Below, piece after piece: positions 1 through 10,300 of a DNA stretch of 64,000 nucleotides (position 1 is the stretch's first letter; the number at the start of each line of letters is the position of its first letter). The notes beneath the pieces were generated by a model. That model saw only the letters and a list, made by a program, of their open reading frames with translations. It had not been told where the DNA came from and did not search any database. The stretch covers positions 1 through 64,000 of the forward strand of contig JAQWHI010000018.1 of NCBI GenBank assembly GCA_029249445.1, read 5' to 3'. This stretch comes from Crocinitomicaceae bacterium. GTDB taxonomy: Bacteria; Bacteroidota; Bacteroidia; Flavobacteriales_D; Crocinitomicaceae. The position numbers were made by a program, and so were the translations under genes.

Positions 1-1
1 T

Positions 2-3000
2 CTTGCTGCGTCAGGCACAGGTGATATTTCGAGTTTTACAACAACGAATACAACCGCTTCAGCCATAGTTTCAACAATAACAGTTACACCATCAGCTAAT
101 AGTTGTGACGGTTCAGCGATAACATTTACAATTACAGTAAACCCAACACCATCAATAGTAGCTCAAACAACTGCTGTTTGTTCAGGGGTGGCATTCAGTG
201 TTGCTCCAGCAAATGGGTCAGGAAACATTGTTCCAACAGGGACAACATACGATTGGTCGGCACCAAGTGCAATAACAGGAATTTCTGGTTTGTCAGCAGC
301 TGGCACGCCTCAAACAACTATTGGAGGTACTTTGTCAAATTCGACAAACGCTCCAATCGATGTGATATATTCAGTAACACCAACAAGCGGTTCTTGTGAT
401 GGTGCTGCTTTCAATGTAATAGTAACGGTAAATCCTGCACCATTAGTAGCAGATCAAACTGTAACGAGTTGTTCAGGTTCTGCATTTACAGCTGCTCCTA
501 CAAATGGATCGGGGAATATTGTTCCATCTAATACAACCTACAGTTGGGCTGCACCTGCTGCCGTAACAGGAATAACAGGTTTGGCTTCAGGTACAACCGA
601 AACCAATTTTAATGGAAACCTCACGAATACAACAAATGCAGCAATCGTTGTCACGTACACAGTAACACCAACAAGTGGTACTTGTCAAGGTGCGACATTT
701 GATGTTGCCGTAACAGTTGATCCAACCCCATCAATAGCTGATGAATCAACAGCGATTTGTTCGGGAGATGCGTTTTCAGTTGTTCCATCTTCATCATCTG
801 CATCCAATGCAAGTGATTTATTTATATCTGAGTACGTGGAAGGTTCTAGTAATAATAAGTATATCGAGATTTTCAATGGAACGGGTGGTTCAGTCGATTT
901 AACTGATTACAGGTTACGTTTGTATTCGAATGGTGCCAACACTCCTAACAATGATGTAATTTTGTCCGGTACTTTAGCTAATAACAGTACTCTGGTTTAC
1001 AGGAACTCTTCTGCGACGGCCTACACAGGTACTTCGACTGTGAATGCAGCCGTTAGTTTTAATGGCGATGATGCCGTTGCTCTTTACAAGATTTCATCTA
1101 GTTCGTTTGTAGATGTCTTCGGTCGTATTGGAGATGATCCTGGATCGGCATGGTCTGCAGGTGGAAATAGTACCGCAAATAAAACACTCGTCCGAAATTC
1201 GAATATTACAGGTGGAGTTACGGCAAGTCCGACAGGAACAGGTGCTACGGCATTTACAACTCTAGCAACGGAGTGGAGTCAATCAAATCAAGATGACGTT
1301 AGTAATCTTGGATCTCATACTTACGGAACGAGTAACAGTAATATAATCCCTGCTGCTATAACTTATTCCTGGCCAGCTCCCGCTGCAATATCAGGAATTT
1401 CTGGTTTAGCTTCAGGTACGAATGAAACAACAATAGGCGGCACATTAACGAATTCAACCAATGCTGCGATACAAGTAACCTATGTAGTTACACCAACAAG
1501 CGGTTCTTGTGATGGTGCTGCTTTCAATGTAACAGTAACGGTAAATCCTACACCAGTAGTAGTAGATCAAACAGCTGCTGTTTGTACAGGGGTTGCATTC
1601 AGTGTTGCTCCAGCAAATGGATCGGGAAATATTGTTCCAGCGGGTACAACATATGATTGGTCGGCACCAAGTGCAATAACAGGAATTTCTGGTTTGTCTT
1701 CTGGTACGGCTGAAACAACTATCGGAGGTACTTTGTCAAATTCGACAAGTGCACCAATTGATGTTGTTTATTCAGTAACACCAACAAGCGGTTCTTGTGT
1801 AGGTTCTGCCTTCAATGTAACAGTAACGGTAAATCCTACACCAATAATATCTGACCAATCTACTTCAATATGTTCGGCATCAGCATATACTCTAGCGCCA
1901 ATAGACGGTGATAACGGAGATATCGTTCCATCAACAACAACATATAGTTGGGCTGCACCTGCGTCTGTAATAGGAATAACAGGTTTGGCTTCAGGTACAA
2001 GCGAAGTTAACTTCAATGGAACCCTTACGAATACAACAACATCAGCAATCTCGGTGACGTATGTAGTTACTCCAACAAATGGAACTTGTCAAGGTGCATC
2101 ATTTAATGTCGTTGTAACGGTAAATCCTACTCCAGTAGTAGCGGCAAAAACAGCAACAGTTTGTTCGGCAGATGCATTTTCAGTTGTACCAGTTGATGGT
2201 GTTTCTGGTGATATAGTACCCGCCGGTACAACATATGATTGGTCTGCACCTTCAGCCGTATCAGGAATAACTGGTTTATCTTCTGGGACAGCTCAATCTA
2301 CAATCGGGGGTACTCTAACCAATACTACGAATGCGCCAATAACTGTTATCTACAGTGTAACACCTTCAATTAGTAATTGTTCAGGGACAGCATTTGATGT
2401 AAGCGTTACCGTAAATCCGGTCCCAGATATTGCAGATGCAACCTTGAGTTCTTGTTCAGAATCAGTGTTTAGCTTCACGCCTTCTGGAACATCTGATATT
2501 ATTCCATCGGGAACGACATATACTTGGACATTTGCTGACAATCCATTTGTTGTAGGTGAAGTAAATCAAGCAACAGCTCAGACTTCATTGGATCAGACAT
2601 TATTGAACTTATCTTCAACTGCACAAACGGTTGTTTACACGGTCACTCCTACAAGCGGAACGTGTGTAGGAAATACATTTACATTAAGTGCAACGATCAA
2701 TCCATTACCTGTTGTTGCTGCAATTACAGGAGCATCGAGCGTATGTGTGGGATCAACGACTGTTTTAGCAAGTTCTACAACAGGTGGAGTTTGGTCTTCA
2801 AGTGATGCAACAGTTGCCGATGTGAGTGCAAGTGGAGTAGTTACAGGAGCATCAGCAGGTTCAGCAACGATAACATATGGTGTGACAATTAATGGATGTA
2901 CAACAACAACCTCAGCATCCATGACAGTGAATGCTTCACCGAGTGCTACAGTAACAGCATCAGGAGCGACAACATTCTGTGCAGGTGGCACAGTAGACTT

Positions 3001-4612
3001 AACTGCGAATGCAGGAACAAGCTACTTGTGGTCAAACGGAGCACAGACACAAACGATCACAGTAACAACATCTGGATCATACAGTGTAACAGTAACGAAC
3101 GGATCAGGATGTTCAACAACATCATCAGCACAGTCTGTAACGGTTAATCCATTACCAACAGTAGCAGCGATTACGGGATCACCTGATGTATGTGTAGGAT
3201 CAACGACTGTTTTAGCAAGTTCTACAACAGGCGGAGTTTGGTCAACAAGTGATGCAACAGTTGCCGATGTAAGTGCAAGTGGAGTAGTTACGGGAGTATC
3301 GGCAGGTTCAGCAACGATAACATATACTGTAACAGATGGAAACGGGTGTACAAATTCAACATCTGCATCAGTATCGGTTGATTCAACACCTGCGGTTCCA
3401 TTAATTGTTGCGAACGGACCTACAACAATATGTCCTTCGTCATCCTTGACGCTAACTGCTCCAGCAGGTTATACATATGTTTGGAGTACTGGTGATCAAA
3501 CAGCATCAATTTCTGTGAATCAAACGGATTCGTATACTGTGACAGTTTCGAATGCGGCTGGATGCTCGACGACTTCAGCGCCAATTGATGTGACTGTAGA
3601 AGATGTTACAGCTCCAACACTGGTTGTACCGAATGATGTCATTGTATCAGTAAATAATGGATGTGAGGCAACTGTCGATATTGGAAACGCTTTAGCTGTT
3701 GACAACTGTACATTACTTTCGTTGACAAACGATGCACCTGCATTCTACCCAATAGGTACTACTATAGTAACTTGGACAGCGACAGATGCTTCAGGAAACG
3801 TAACTACATTAACTCAAGAGATAAATGTGGTAGATGATATCAATCCAACAATTGCGGCCCCAGGTGCAGTGGTAGCATACACAGACGCTAATTGTGAAGC
3901 TACTGGAGTTGATTTAGGTACAGCAGCGGCATCCGATAATTGTAATACAGGATTAGTTGTTAGTAATGACGCGCCGGTTGCTTATCCAATTGGTTTAACT
4001 GTTGTAACCTGGACAGCTATAGATGCATACGGTAACACGTCTAGCGCTACTCAGGATGTCAATGTTTTTGATACGGTTTCACCGGTAATTGATCTTGTTG
4101 ATATTGATTTTACTCTTGATGCCTTAGGTGAAGGAAATATAGTATTTGACGATATCGATAATGGAACTACTGACAATTGTGGTATTGCAACAATAACTTT
4201 GAGTCAAACAGATTTTAACTGTGATAATGTTGGAAACAATGTCGTTACAGTAACGGTTACAGATAACAGCGGAAACGTAAGTACCGAAGAAGTTAATGTA
4301 TTTGTGAATGCATCTGCATTCTGTGGGGATGCTAGTTGGGATGGACCAGCAGTTCCTGAAGCATTTACGCCAAATGACAACGGAATCAATGATTACTTTG
4401 TTGTTCCAGGCTTGGATGGTTACAATGTAAGAGAACTTACTGTCTTCGATAGATACGGAGGTGTTGTTTATGAGTCCAATCTATACAATAATGATTGGGA
4501 CGGAACGAATATGTCCGGCGATAGATTGCCAGATGCAACCTACTATTATATTCTTACTATAACAGGAGGTAAAACTAAGGCTGGTTACGTCTACATAAAC
4601 AGAGTGAAATAA
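2..4612 (+). CDS. T9SS-secreted PKD-like/HYR repeat adhesin, 5' partial
   Basis: A large cell-surface protein whose reading frame is open from base 2, so the N-terminus and signal peptide lie outside the window; 1536 residues are visible. In order it shows about seven PKD-like repeats of roughly 90 residues (CSG near the start, TYxWxAP in the middle, VTVNPTP at the end), two Ig-like repeats with the motif SDATVADVSASGVVTG, three HYR-like repeats (from about residue 1203) and a C-terminal CHU_C/type B sorting domain from about residue 1452 (EAFTPNDNGIND, then FDRYGGVVYES and WDGTNMSGD). In this family that domain directs export by the type IX system and surface attachment. A lamin-tail domain sits inside the third repeat. 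A PorP/SprF gene follows 21 bp downstream, as sprF follows sprB in Flavobacterium. Adhesin or gliding role is inferred; ligand unknown. Confidence 0.9.
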   Translation, partial: LAASGTGDISSFTTTNTTASAIVSTITVTPSANSCDGSAITFTITVNPTPSIVAQTTAVCSGVAFSVAPANGSGNIVPTGTTYDWSAPSAITGISGLSAAGTPQTTIGGTLSNSTNAPIDVIYSVTPTSGSCDGAAFNVIVTVNPAPLVADQTVTSCSGSAFTAAPTNGSGNIVPSNTTYSWAAPAAVTGITGLASGTTETNFNGNLTNTTNAAIVVTYTVTPTSGTCQGATFDVAVTVDPTPSIADESTAICSGDAFSVVPSSSSASNASDLFISEYVEGSSNNKYIEIFNGTGGSVDLTDYRLRLYSNGANTPNNDVILSGTLANNSTLVYRNSSATAYTGTSTVNAAVSFNGDDAVALYKISSSSFVDVFGRIGDDPGSAWSAGGNSTANKTLVRNSNITGGVTASPTGTGATAFTTLATEWSQSNQDDVSNLGSHTYGTSNSNIIPAAITYSWPAPAAISGISGLASGTNETTIGGTLTNSTNAAIQVTYVVTPTSGSCDGAAFNVTVTVNPTPVVVDQTAAVCTGVAFSVAPANGSGNIVPAGTTYDWSAPSAITGISGLSSGTAETTIGGTLSNSTSAPIDVVYSVTPTSGSCVGSAFNVTVTVNPTPIISDQSTSICSASAYTLAPIDGDNGDIVPSTTTYSWAAPASVIGITGLASGTSEVNFNGTLTNTTTSAISVTYVVTPTNGTCQGASFNVVVTVNPTPVVAAKTATVCSADAFSVVPVDGVSGDIVPAGTTYDWSAPSAVSGITGLSSGTAQSTIGGTLTNTTNAPITVIYSVTPSISNCSGTAFDVSVTVNPVPDIADATLSSCSESVFSFTPSGTSDIIPSGTTYTWTFADNPFVVGEVNQATAQTSLDQTLLNLSSTAQTVVYTVTPTSGTCVGNTFTLSATINPLPVVAAITGASSVCVGSTTVLASSTTGGVWSSSDATVADVSASGVVTGASAGSATITYGVTINGCTTTTSASMTVNASPSATVTASGATTFCAGGTVDLTANAGTSYLWSNGAQTQTITVTTSGSYSVTVTNGSGCSTTSSAQSVTVNPLPTVAAITGSPDVCVGSTTVLASSTTGGVWSTSDATVADVSASGVVTGVSAGSATITYTVTDGNGCTNSTSASVSVDSTPAVPLIVANGPTTICPSSSLTLTAPAGYTYVWSTGDQTASISVNQTDSYTVTVSNAAGCSTTSAPIDVTVEDVTAPTLVVPNDVIVSVNNGCEATVDIGNALAVDNCTLLSLTNDAPAFYPIGTTIVTWTATDASGNVTTLTQEINVVDDINPTIAAPGAVVAYTDANCEATGVDLGTAAASDNCNTGLVVSNDAPVAYPIGLTVVTWTAIDAYGNTSSATQDVNVFDTVSPVIDLVDIDFTLDALGEGNIVFDDIDNGTTDNCGIATITLSQTDFNCDNVGNNVVTVTVTDNSGNVSTEEVNVFVNASAFCGDASWDGPAVPEAFTPNDNGINDYFVVPGLDGYNVRELTVFDRYGGVVYESNLYNNDWDGTNMSGDRLPDATYYYILTITGGKTKAGYVYINRVK
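173..436 (+). repeat. Direct repeat copy 1 within the adhesin gene
   Basis: This block closely matches 1577-1837 in the same frame, with one in-frame 3-bp length difference. Both encode a PKD-like repeat with the GSGNIVP, YDWSAPSAITGISGL and VTPTSGSC segments. The DNA similarity points to recent duplication or conversion between repeats. Confidence 0.75.
815..1330 (+). other. Lamin-tail domain inserted into a PKD-like repeat
   Basis: About 172 residues starting DLFISEYVEGSSNNKYIEIF and ending LGSHTYGT match the lamin-tail (LTD) module found in many secreted bacterial nucleases and adhesins (motifs FNGDDAVALYK and DVFGRIGDDPGSAW). It interrupts repeat 3: sequence before it (GDAFSVVPS) and after it (NIIPAAITYSWPAP) joins into one normal repeat. 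The domain therefore sits in a surface loop of the repeat fold. Confidence 0.75.
1577..1837 (+). repeat. Direct repeat copy 2 within the adhesin gene
   Basis: Second copy of the block at 173-436. It is in the same reading frame and encodes a nearly identical PKD-like domain. Confidence 0.75.
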
Positions 4613-4633
4613 TAAAATTTTTATAAATCAATT

Positions 4634-5554
4634 ATGAAAAATTTAAATAAAATAGTATTAGGTGTTGCGTTTGCATTAATTACAACGCACACCTTAGCTC
4701 AAGATCCAAATTTTCGTTTGAATCAATTCAACTCCCTTTTGTTGAACCCCGCTCAGGCCGGTGCAAACAGTTATTCCGATGTAAGTGTTCTTGGAGTTTC
4801 GCAGTGGAATTCTCTTCCTGGAGCTCCGAGAACTGCAGCATTTTCAGGTAACTTCAAGATGGGAGACAACTTTGGAATGGGAGCTGCATTTATGCAAGAT
4901 GAGCTCGGTCCTGTTAAGTCCTTTAATATCTCAATTAACGCGGCGTATCATCTAAAACTTTCTCGGAAGTGGAGATTATCTGTTGGATTGAAAGGAATTA
5001 TGGGGAACACTACAGTTGCACTTCAAGATTTGAATGTAGTTGATTCAGATCCTGATATGATGACTAACTTGAATTCTGGACTTTCTTTCAATGGTGGATA
5101 TGGTGTTTTGTTATATTCCAAAAAAGTATACTTTGGGTATTCCCAACCAAGAGTAGCAGCGATTGCTTTCCAAGACAGAAATATGTCTTCATTTGTTGAT
5201 ACCAAAGGTGGGCATATTGGATATTTCGGTACTGACCTTCCGATGGGTGCATCATGGAAGTGGAGGCCAAATGTTGTAGCTCGATATATTCCAACTTTAC
5301 CACTTGTGATGGATATTAATTCAATATTCACTGCGAAGGGAGGTTTTGATATAGGAGTAACGTACCAATTGAATAGCTCTATTGGTGCAATGATTGGTTT
5401 TGATGTAAAGAAGAAGTTTTATATCGGATATTCATATTCATTCCCGTTGAGTCAACTGTCTTCAATTACAAACCAAACCCATGAATTAGGCTTGAGATAT
5501 ATGTTTAATAAGAGTAATTCAAGTTATCAAGGACCTCGTTTTTTTAACAATTAA
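4634..5554 (+). CDS. PorP/SprF family type IX secretion membrane protein
   Basis: A 306-residue outer-membrane protein of the PorP/SprF family, which helps deliver partner CHU_C adhesins to the surface through the type IX system. The first 22 residues form a signal peptide ending LAQ before DPNF. The mature start (FRLNQFNSLLLNPAQAGA) is the family signature, with Asn-Pro-Ala near the N-terminus. The rest alternates beta strands with turns (GYSYSFPLSQLSS, HELGLRYMF at the C-terminus), consistent with a small beta barrel. It lies 21 bp after the adhesin gene and 26 bp before the OmpA-family gene, so it probably serves the upstream adhesin. The start is fixed by the signal peptide. Confidence 0.92.
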   Translation: MKNLNKIVLGVAFALITTHTLAQDPNFRLNQFNSLLLNPAQAGANSYSDVSVLGVSQWNSLPGAPRTAAFSGNFKMGDNFGMGAAFMQDELGPVKSFNISINAAYHLKLSRKWRLSVGLKGIMGNTTVALQDLNVVDSDPDMMTNLNSGLSFNGGYGVLLYSKKVYFGYSQPRVAAIAFQDRNMSSFVDTKGGHIGYFGTDLPMGASWKWRPNVVARYIPTLPLVMDINSIFTAKGGFDIGVTYQLNSSIGAMIGFDVKKKFYIGYSYSFPLSQLSSITNQTHELGLRYMFNKSNSSYQGPRFFNN

Positions 5555-5580
5555 GAACAACAGTTAAACGCCAACTTAGA

Positions 5581-7164
5581 ATGAGTCTATTAAGAATTAG
5601 CGCAATTGCAGGATTGTTTTTCAGCCAGCTGTCTTTTGGTCAGTACAGTCAGGTTGCATTGGTGCCTGCATCCTTCAATACTGAAGCAAATGAATTTGCT
5701 ATTAGAAAATTTAAAGATGCTTTAGTTTTTGTTGGAGCTGCTAAAGATGAGTTGGGGAATCAATTGTATGACTCAAAGACGAACGAGCCATTTACGGATT
5801 TGTTTTTAGTGAGTGATTCTGCAATTACCGATTTTAAAATCCCAAACGCCTCGGGTGTGTCTAGTTTAGCAAGTACACGTGCTTTTGATGGACCTATTTC
5901 TGCCTCTGATGATGGTAATATCATATTCTTTACGAATAATTTAATTGGTAGAAGAGTAAAACAGACCTTAGGTTTGTTCTACACGATAAAAACACCACTT
6001 GGATATGGAGATCCAATAGCTTTCAGTTTTAATTCAAACGATTACAATACAACACATCCTTTTTATGATGAAGCGACAGGTTATTTATACTTTTCTTCTG
6101 ATATAAGTTCGGGTATTGGTGGGATGGATATTTATCGTGTAAACTTTAAAGATGGCACTTTCGGTGAAGTCGAGACATTAGGAATTAACAGTGTTTCTAA
6201 CGATATCTTTCCGTCAGTTTATGACGGTAAAATCTATGTGACCTCAAATAGAGTGGGAAGCATGGGTGGATATGATCTGTTTGTTTGTGAAGGAGATAGT
6301 GTTCAAAGAATGGAAGCTCCATTCAATTCTAGTCATGATGATCTGGCAATATGTTGGTTGTCAAGTAAGACAGGTTTCTATTCCTCGAATAGAATCATCG
6401 ACGAGATTCAATCTAGTGATTCCACAAGAAAAAAAGACGATGATATCTATGCCTTTGTCATTGAAGATGAGTTGAATATAGTTTCATTAGATGTCACCTT
6501 GACTGATGAAAATGGAAATCCGATAGAGTCTGCATTGCTAACAGTGATAGATGATTCTACTGGAAAAATGAAATTCTCGAGTTTATCAGATTTTGAGGGT
6601 AGAGTTGTTGGTGTACTGGACACTTTAGGGAATGATGCTGCGAATGCTTACAATATTATCATCACCAAAGAGGGGTACGTCTTCAAAGAACAAGTTATCG
6701 TTGCTGATGCAAAAGACACAAGTTCAATGGATATTGTTGCTATTGATACTGATGCGACAACACTTGAAACGGAAATGGAATTGTCTGATGTATTGGATAT
6801 AAAAACAATCTACTATGACTTTAATAGTTCGGCATTACGTCAGGAATCTAAAGTAGAACTTGACAAACTTGTCTTGTTTATGAATGGTCACCCGGAAGTA
6901 CTTGTAGAACTTGGATCACACACAGATTGCACAGGCTCTGATCAATACAACTTGTGGCTCTCTAAAAGAAGAGCGGCCTCGGCAGTTTCTTATATAAAAA
7001 GTAGATTGAAAGTACCTGGTAAAATTCTATCGCAAGGTTATGGTGAAAATGTTCCTGAAGTTTCATGTGATTGTGAAAGCAATTCGTGTTCCGATAGTGA
7101 CAACCAGAAAAACCGGAGAACAGAATTCATTATCACTTCTTTGAATTTTTCTTCACAGAAATAA
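5581..7164 (+). CDS. OmpA-family periplasmic protein with PD40-like propeller
   Basis: A 527-residue protein with a signal peptide (cleavage after LSFG). Residues about 90-290 hold PD40/WD40-like strands (YLYFSSDISSGIGGMDIYR and ITVTSNRVGSMGGYDLF-like units). Residues about 305-390 look like a carboxypeptidase-regulatory-like beta domain. Residues about 410-520 are an OmpA peptidoglycan-binding domain (YYDFNSSALR, GSHTDCTG, LSKRRAASAVSYI). The architecture resembles T9SS proteins of the PorE type, which anchor the machinery to the cell wall, but without the TPR part. Placement directly after PorP/SprF supports an anchoring role for this adhesin locus. That role is inference. A strong terminator follows at once. 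Confidence 0.88.
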   Translation: MSLLRISAIAGLFFSQLSFGQYSQVALVPASFNTEANEFAIRKFKDALVFVGAAKDELGNQLYDSKTNEPFTDLFLVSDSAITDFKIPNASGVSSLASTRAFDGPISASDDGNIIFFTNNLIGRRVKQTLGLFYTIKTPLGYGDPIAFSFNSNDYNTTHPFYDEATGYLYFSSDISSGIGGMDIYRVNFKDGTFGEVETLGINSVSNDIFPSVYDGKIYVTSNRVGSMGGYDLFVCEGDSVQRMEAPFNSSHDDLAICWLSSKTGFYSSNRIIDEIQSSDSTRKKDDDIYAFVIEDELNIVSLDVTLTDENGNPIESALLTVIDDSTGKMKFSSLSDFEGRVVGVLDTLGNDAANAYNIIITKEGYVFKEQVIVADAKDTSSMDIVAIDTDATTLETEMELSDVLDIKTIYYDFNSSALRQESKVELDKLVLFMNGHPEVLVELGSHTDCTGSDQYNLWLSKRRAASAVSYIKSRLKVPGKILSQGYGENVPEVSCDCESNSCSDSDNQKNRRTEFIITSLNFSSQK

Positions 7165-7187
7165 GGCTGTGATTTATTTTCTCTCCT

Positions 7188-7217
7188 GAGGTCAAATGTC
7201 TGACCTCTATTTTTTTT
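7188..7217 (+). terminator. Rho-independent terminator of the adhesin/PorP/OmpA operon
   Basis: A perfect 7-bp stem GAGGTCA/TGACCTC with a 6-nt loop is followed by TATTTTTTTT. It lies 23 bp past the stop codon of the OmpA-family gene and separates the operon from the giant repeat gene. Confidence 0.88.
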
Positions 7218-7241
7218 GAAGATTTACAAAAAAAAACATGT

Positions 7242-7259
7242 CTCAAATTTAGATTTGAG
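7242..7259. promoter_or_regulatory. Inverted repeat upstream of the giant adhesin gene
   Basis: CTCAAAT and ATTTGAG form a perfect 7-bp inverted repeat with a 4-nt spacer, 47 bp before the preferred start codon. It could be a protein-binding site in the promoter region. There is no T-run after it, so it is unlikely to be a terminator. Confidence 0.25.
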
Positions 7260-7306
7260 TAGTGATTGTTGTATCTTTCTTCTGCTGTTATATGATATAC
7301 TACATT

Positions 7307-10300
7307 ATGTTATTCTCAAAATTCACTACATCTGTATTCGTATTATTTATGTGTACAAACCTAAATGCACAGGGGTGTGCGGATTTGGTTTTGGATGCAG
7401 GGGTTGACACCTCTATCTGCGGAGGACAAAATTATGTATTGGGAGGGACGCCATCAGCTCAATGGATTGGCATTGGAAATCCGACGTTAAATTACAATTG
7501 GTACAATTCAGCAAATACACTTTTAGCTAGTGTTTCCAATCCAGTAGTTGCAATCAATCAAGCGGATACATATATGCTGGTTGTAGATGATGGTGCAGGC
7601 TGTTCAGATACTGCTTATGTTACGATATCTGATTTGCCATCTCCTATTGCGGATTCTTTAGGAATGACCGGAAATACTTTTGGGAATTATCAAACTTTAC
7701 TTTATAATGGCGAATTGGTTTATCGAGTTTGTTTCAGTAATTCAAATTTCATTGGTAATGGTGACTTTACATTTACAGATCCTAACCTCTTGAATTACCC
7801 AATAGGTACTATTATGACCTGTGATTGGGGTGATGGAAATTTAGACACCTATACATACTCGGGCGCACCTATCAACATGATACACATCTATCCACCCGGT
7901 GATTATGACTTCACTTATTCTGTAACCTATCCATCATCGGGGTGTTTTTCTCAAGTTGATTTTAATGTATTCGTAGGAATTAGTCCCCCCGCTCTGTCTG
8001 TCAGTGGTTCCGGAAATGCTTTCTGTTTACCTCAGTTTTATCAGATCGATATTGGAGCTCCATTTGACCCAGCAGGAACTGTGTATAATATTCAAATCAA
8101 TGATGGTACAGACACCTCTTTTGTTGGTCTGCCATCAAACCCGTTTACATTTCAGCATTTATTTGCTTCAACGTCTTGCGGTGTCAATACATTAATAAAT
8201 AGTACGACTTATCAAGATTCATACTCTATCCAAGTAACGAGCTCCAATGGATGTAACTTGCAAGGAACCTTTGCTGCAATTGGTCCAATTCAAGTTGGAG
8301 AAAGTACGGATGCGGATTTTACACAGTCATCAGGTGAGGTTTGTGTTGGAGGAGAGGTCATTTTCAACAATACATCTGAAACAGGTTCGAATGTTTATCA
8401 GGCTGGTGGTTGTGATACTTTAACTGCTCTATATTGGGAGGTAACTCCCTCATCTGGTTTCACTGTATCCAATGGTGTTTTAGGGGCGAATAATGGATTT
8501 GACTATTTTCAAGTTTGGTCTTCAGGTACGGATCAACTTGATTTACAGTTCGATTCAACTGGAGTTTATGATATAACACTTTATATTGGAAACGAATGTG
8601 GTATTGATTCGTTAACACAACAAGTTTGTGTATTGCCTCAGCCTACTGCCAATTTTGATTTGAGTAATGATTCTTTTTGTACATCTGAATTGGTATCAAC
8701 TACCAACAACTCCGCTGGTCTAGCTTGTGGATTTCAGTTTGAATCAGATTGGCAAGTCACCTATGACAATCCCCTAAATTGTTCTCCCAATTCGGGTATG
8801 GATTTTGTGAACGGCACTGATACATCGTCTTTTGAACCTATATTGGATTTTACTGGCCCAGGGAATTACGAAATTACTTTAACAACTTCCTATCCTGGAT
8901 CAATTCCCGGCTGTCTTAGTGATCAGATGATAGATTCTGTTTTTGTGCAGTCTCCTCCCGAAATTCAACTTGTGCCTCTAGGAGATAGCATCTGTGAGGG
9001 AGAGGATGTTCAATTCACAGGCTCTGTTGTTGACTGCTACGATTCTACGACAATCTATACGTGGTATTTTGAAGTTGAACCTGGTATTTTAATTTTCAAT
9101 TCGTCGACATTAACTCCAAACGTAACATACAATACTTCAGGAACGTTTACCTATAGCCTAGAGGCAACAAATATATGTGGTAACAATATTATTATGGATT
9201 CAATTGTTGTTAATCCTGATGTATTTGTAGATGCTGGAACAAATCAGGCTGCTTGTTTGAATACAGTCCTTGACCTTAATGGTATAATTTCTGGTGGAAC
9301 AACTTCTGGAGTATGGTCAGCTAATGTTGCAGGGGGCTCTTTCGATGATCCGAACGCCTTAATTACGACTTACACACCACCAATTAATTTTAGTGGTCAA
9401 ATCACAATTACTCTAACTTCAATAGATCCTGTCGGCCCATGTCTGAGTAATTCGGATTCATTCATCTATACCATCAGTGATGAGGCCGTTGTTGACGCAA
9501 TGCCGGATGCAACGGTATGTGAAGGAGATCTTGTTACCTTGAACGCTTCATTACAAGGAGCTGCCTCAACTGCTACTTGGTCAGACAACGGAGCTGGAGG
9601 GCAGATAATAAACGAAAATCAGAGCACAGGATTTGCTCAATATATTTTGCCGAGTGGGGTGAATCAAGTTGTACTTTTTGTAGAGACTGATGTTCCCTCT
9701 CCGTTGTGCCCATCTGACATTGATTCTGTTGTTATAACAATTCTTGATCTTCCCACAATTTCGTCTCTATCAGACCAAACGGTATGTGACGGTTCAACTA
9801 CACAGGCAGTTGTTTTCAATGGTACAGGTACACAATACAGTTGGACCAACAGTGATCCGAGCATTGGTTTGGCCAGTTCAGGCTCTGGAGACATCGCACC
9901 ATTTACGGCGCAGAATGGAGGTCAGAATGCGGTGAATGCATTGATCACAGTGACGCCTGAGTATACAAGTGGCGGTGTGACGTGCCCTGGAAGTACAGAA
10001 GATTTTACCATTACAGTAAATCCATTACCAACGATCGATACGATTTCTGATCAAACATTCTGTGAAGGGGATCAGACCTTGTCTATTGATTTTACGAGTT
10101 CACCTGGTACTACATTTACATGGACCAACGACAATACACAAACAGGTTTGGGGGCATCAGGTTCAGGATCGATTCCTTCATTTACAACAATAAATGGCAC
10201 AACACAACCGGTGATTTCATTAATTACCGTAACACCGACATTGAATGGTTGTATTGGTCCCGATATGATATTTACACTCACTGTCAATCCTGTTCCAGTC

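Noticed and set aside
173-1837. Regular repeats suggesting a CRISPR array
   Set aside because: The repeats are long, in frame and encode PKD-like domains in a single open reading frame. There is no short repeat-spacer pattern.
2635-2991. Long minus-strand reading frames inside the two adhesin genes
   Set aside because: They arise from biased codon use in Thr/Ser/Val-rich repeats and show no protein family, start signal or independent context.
7216-7407. Short plus-strand frame across the start of the giant adhesin
   Set aside because: It overlaps the terminator and the signal peptide of the adhesin and encodes low-complexity sequence.
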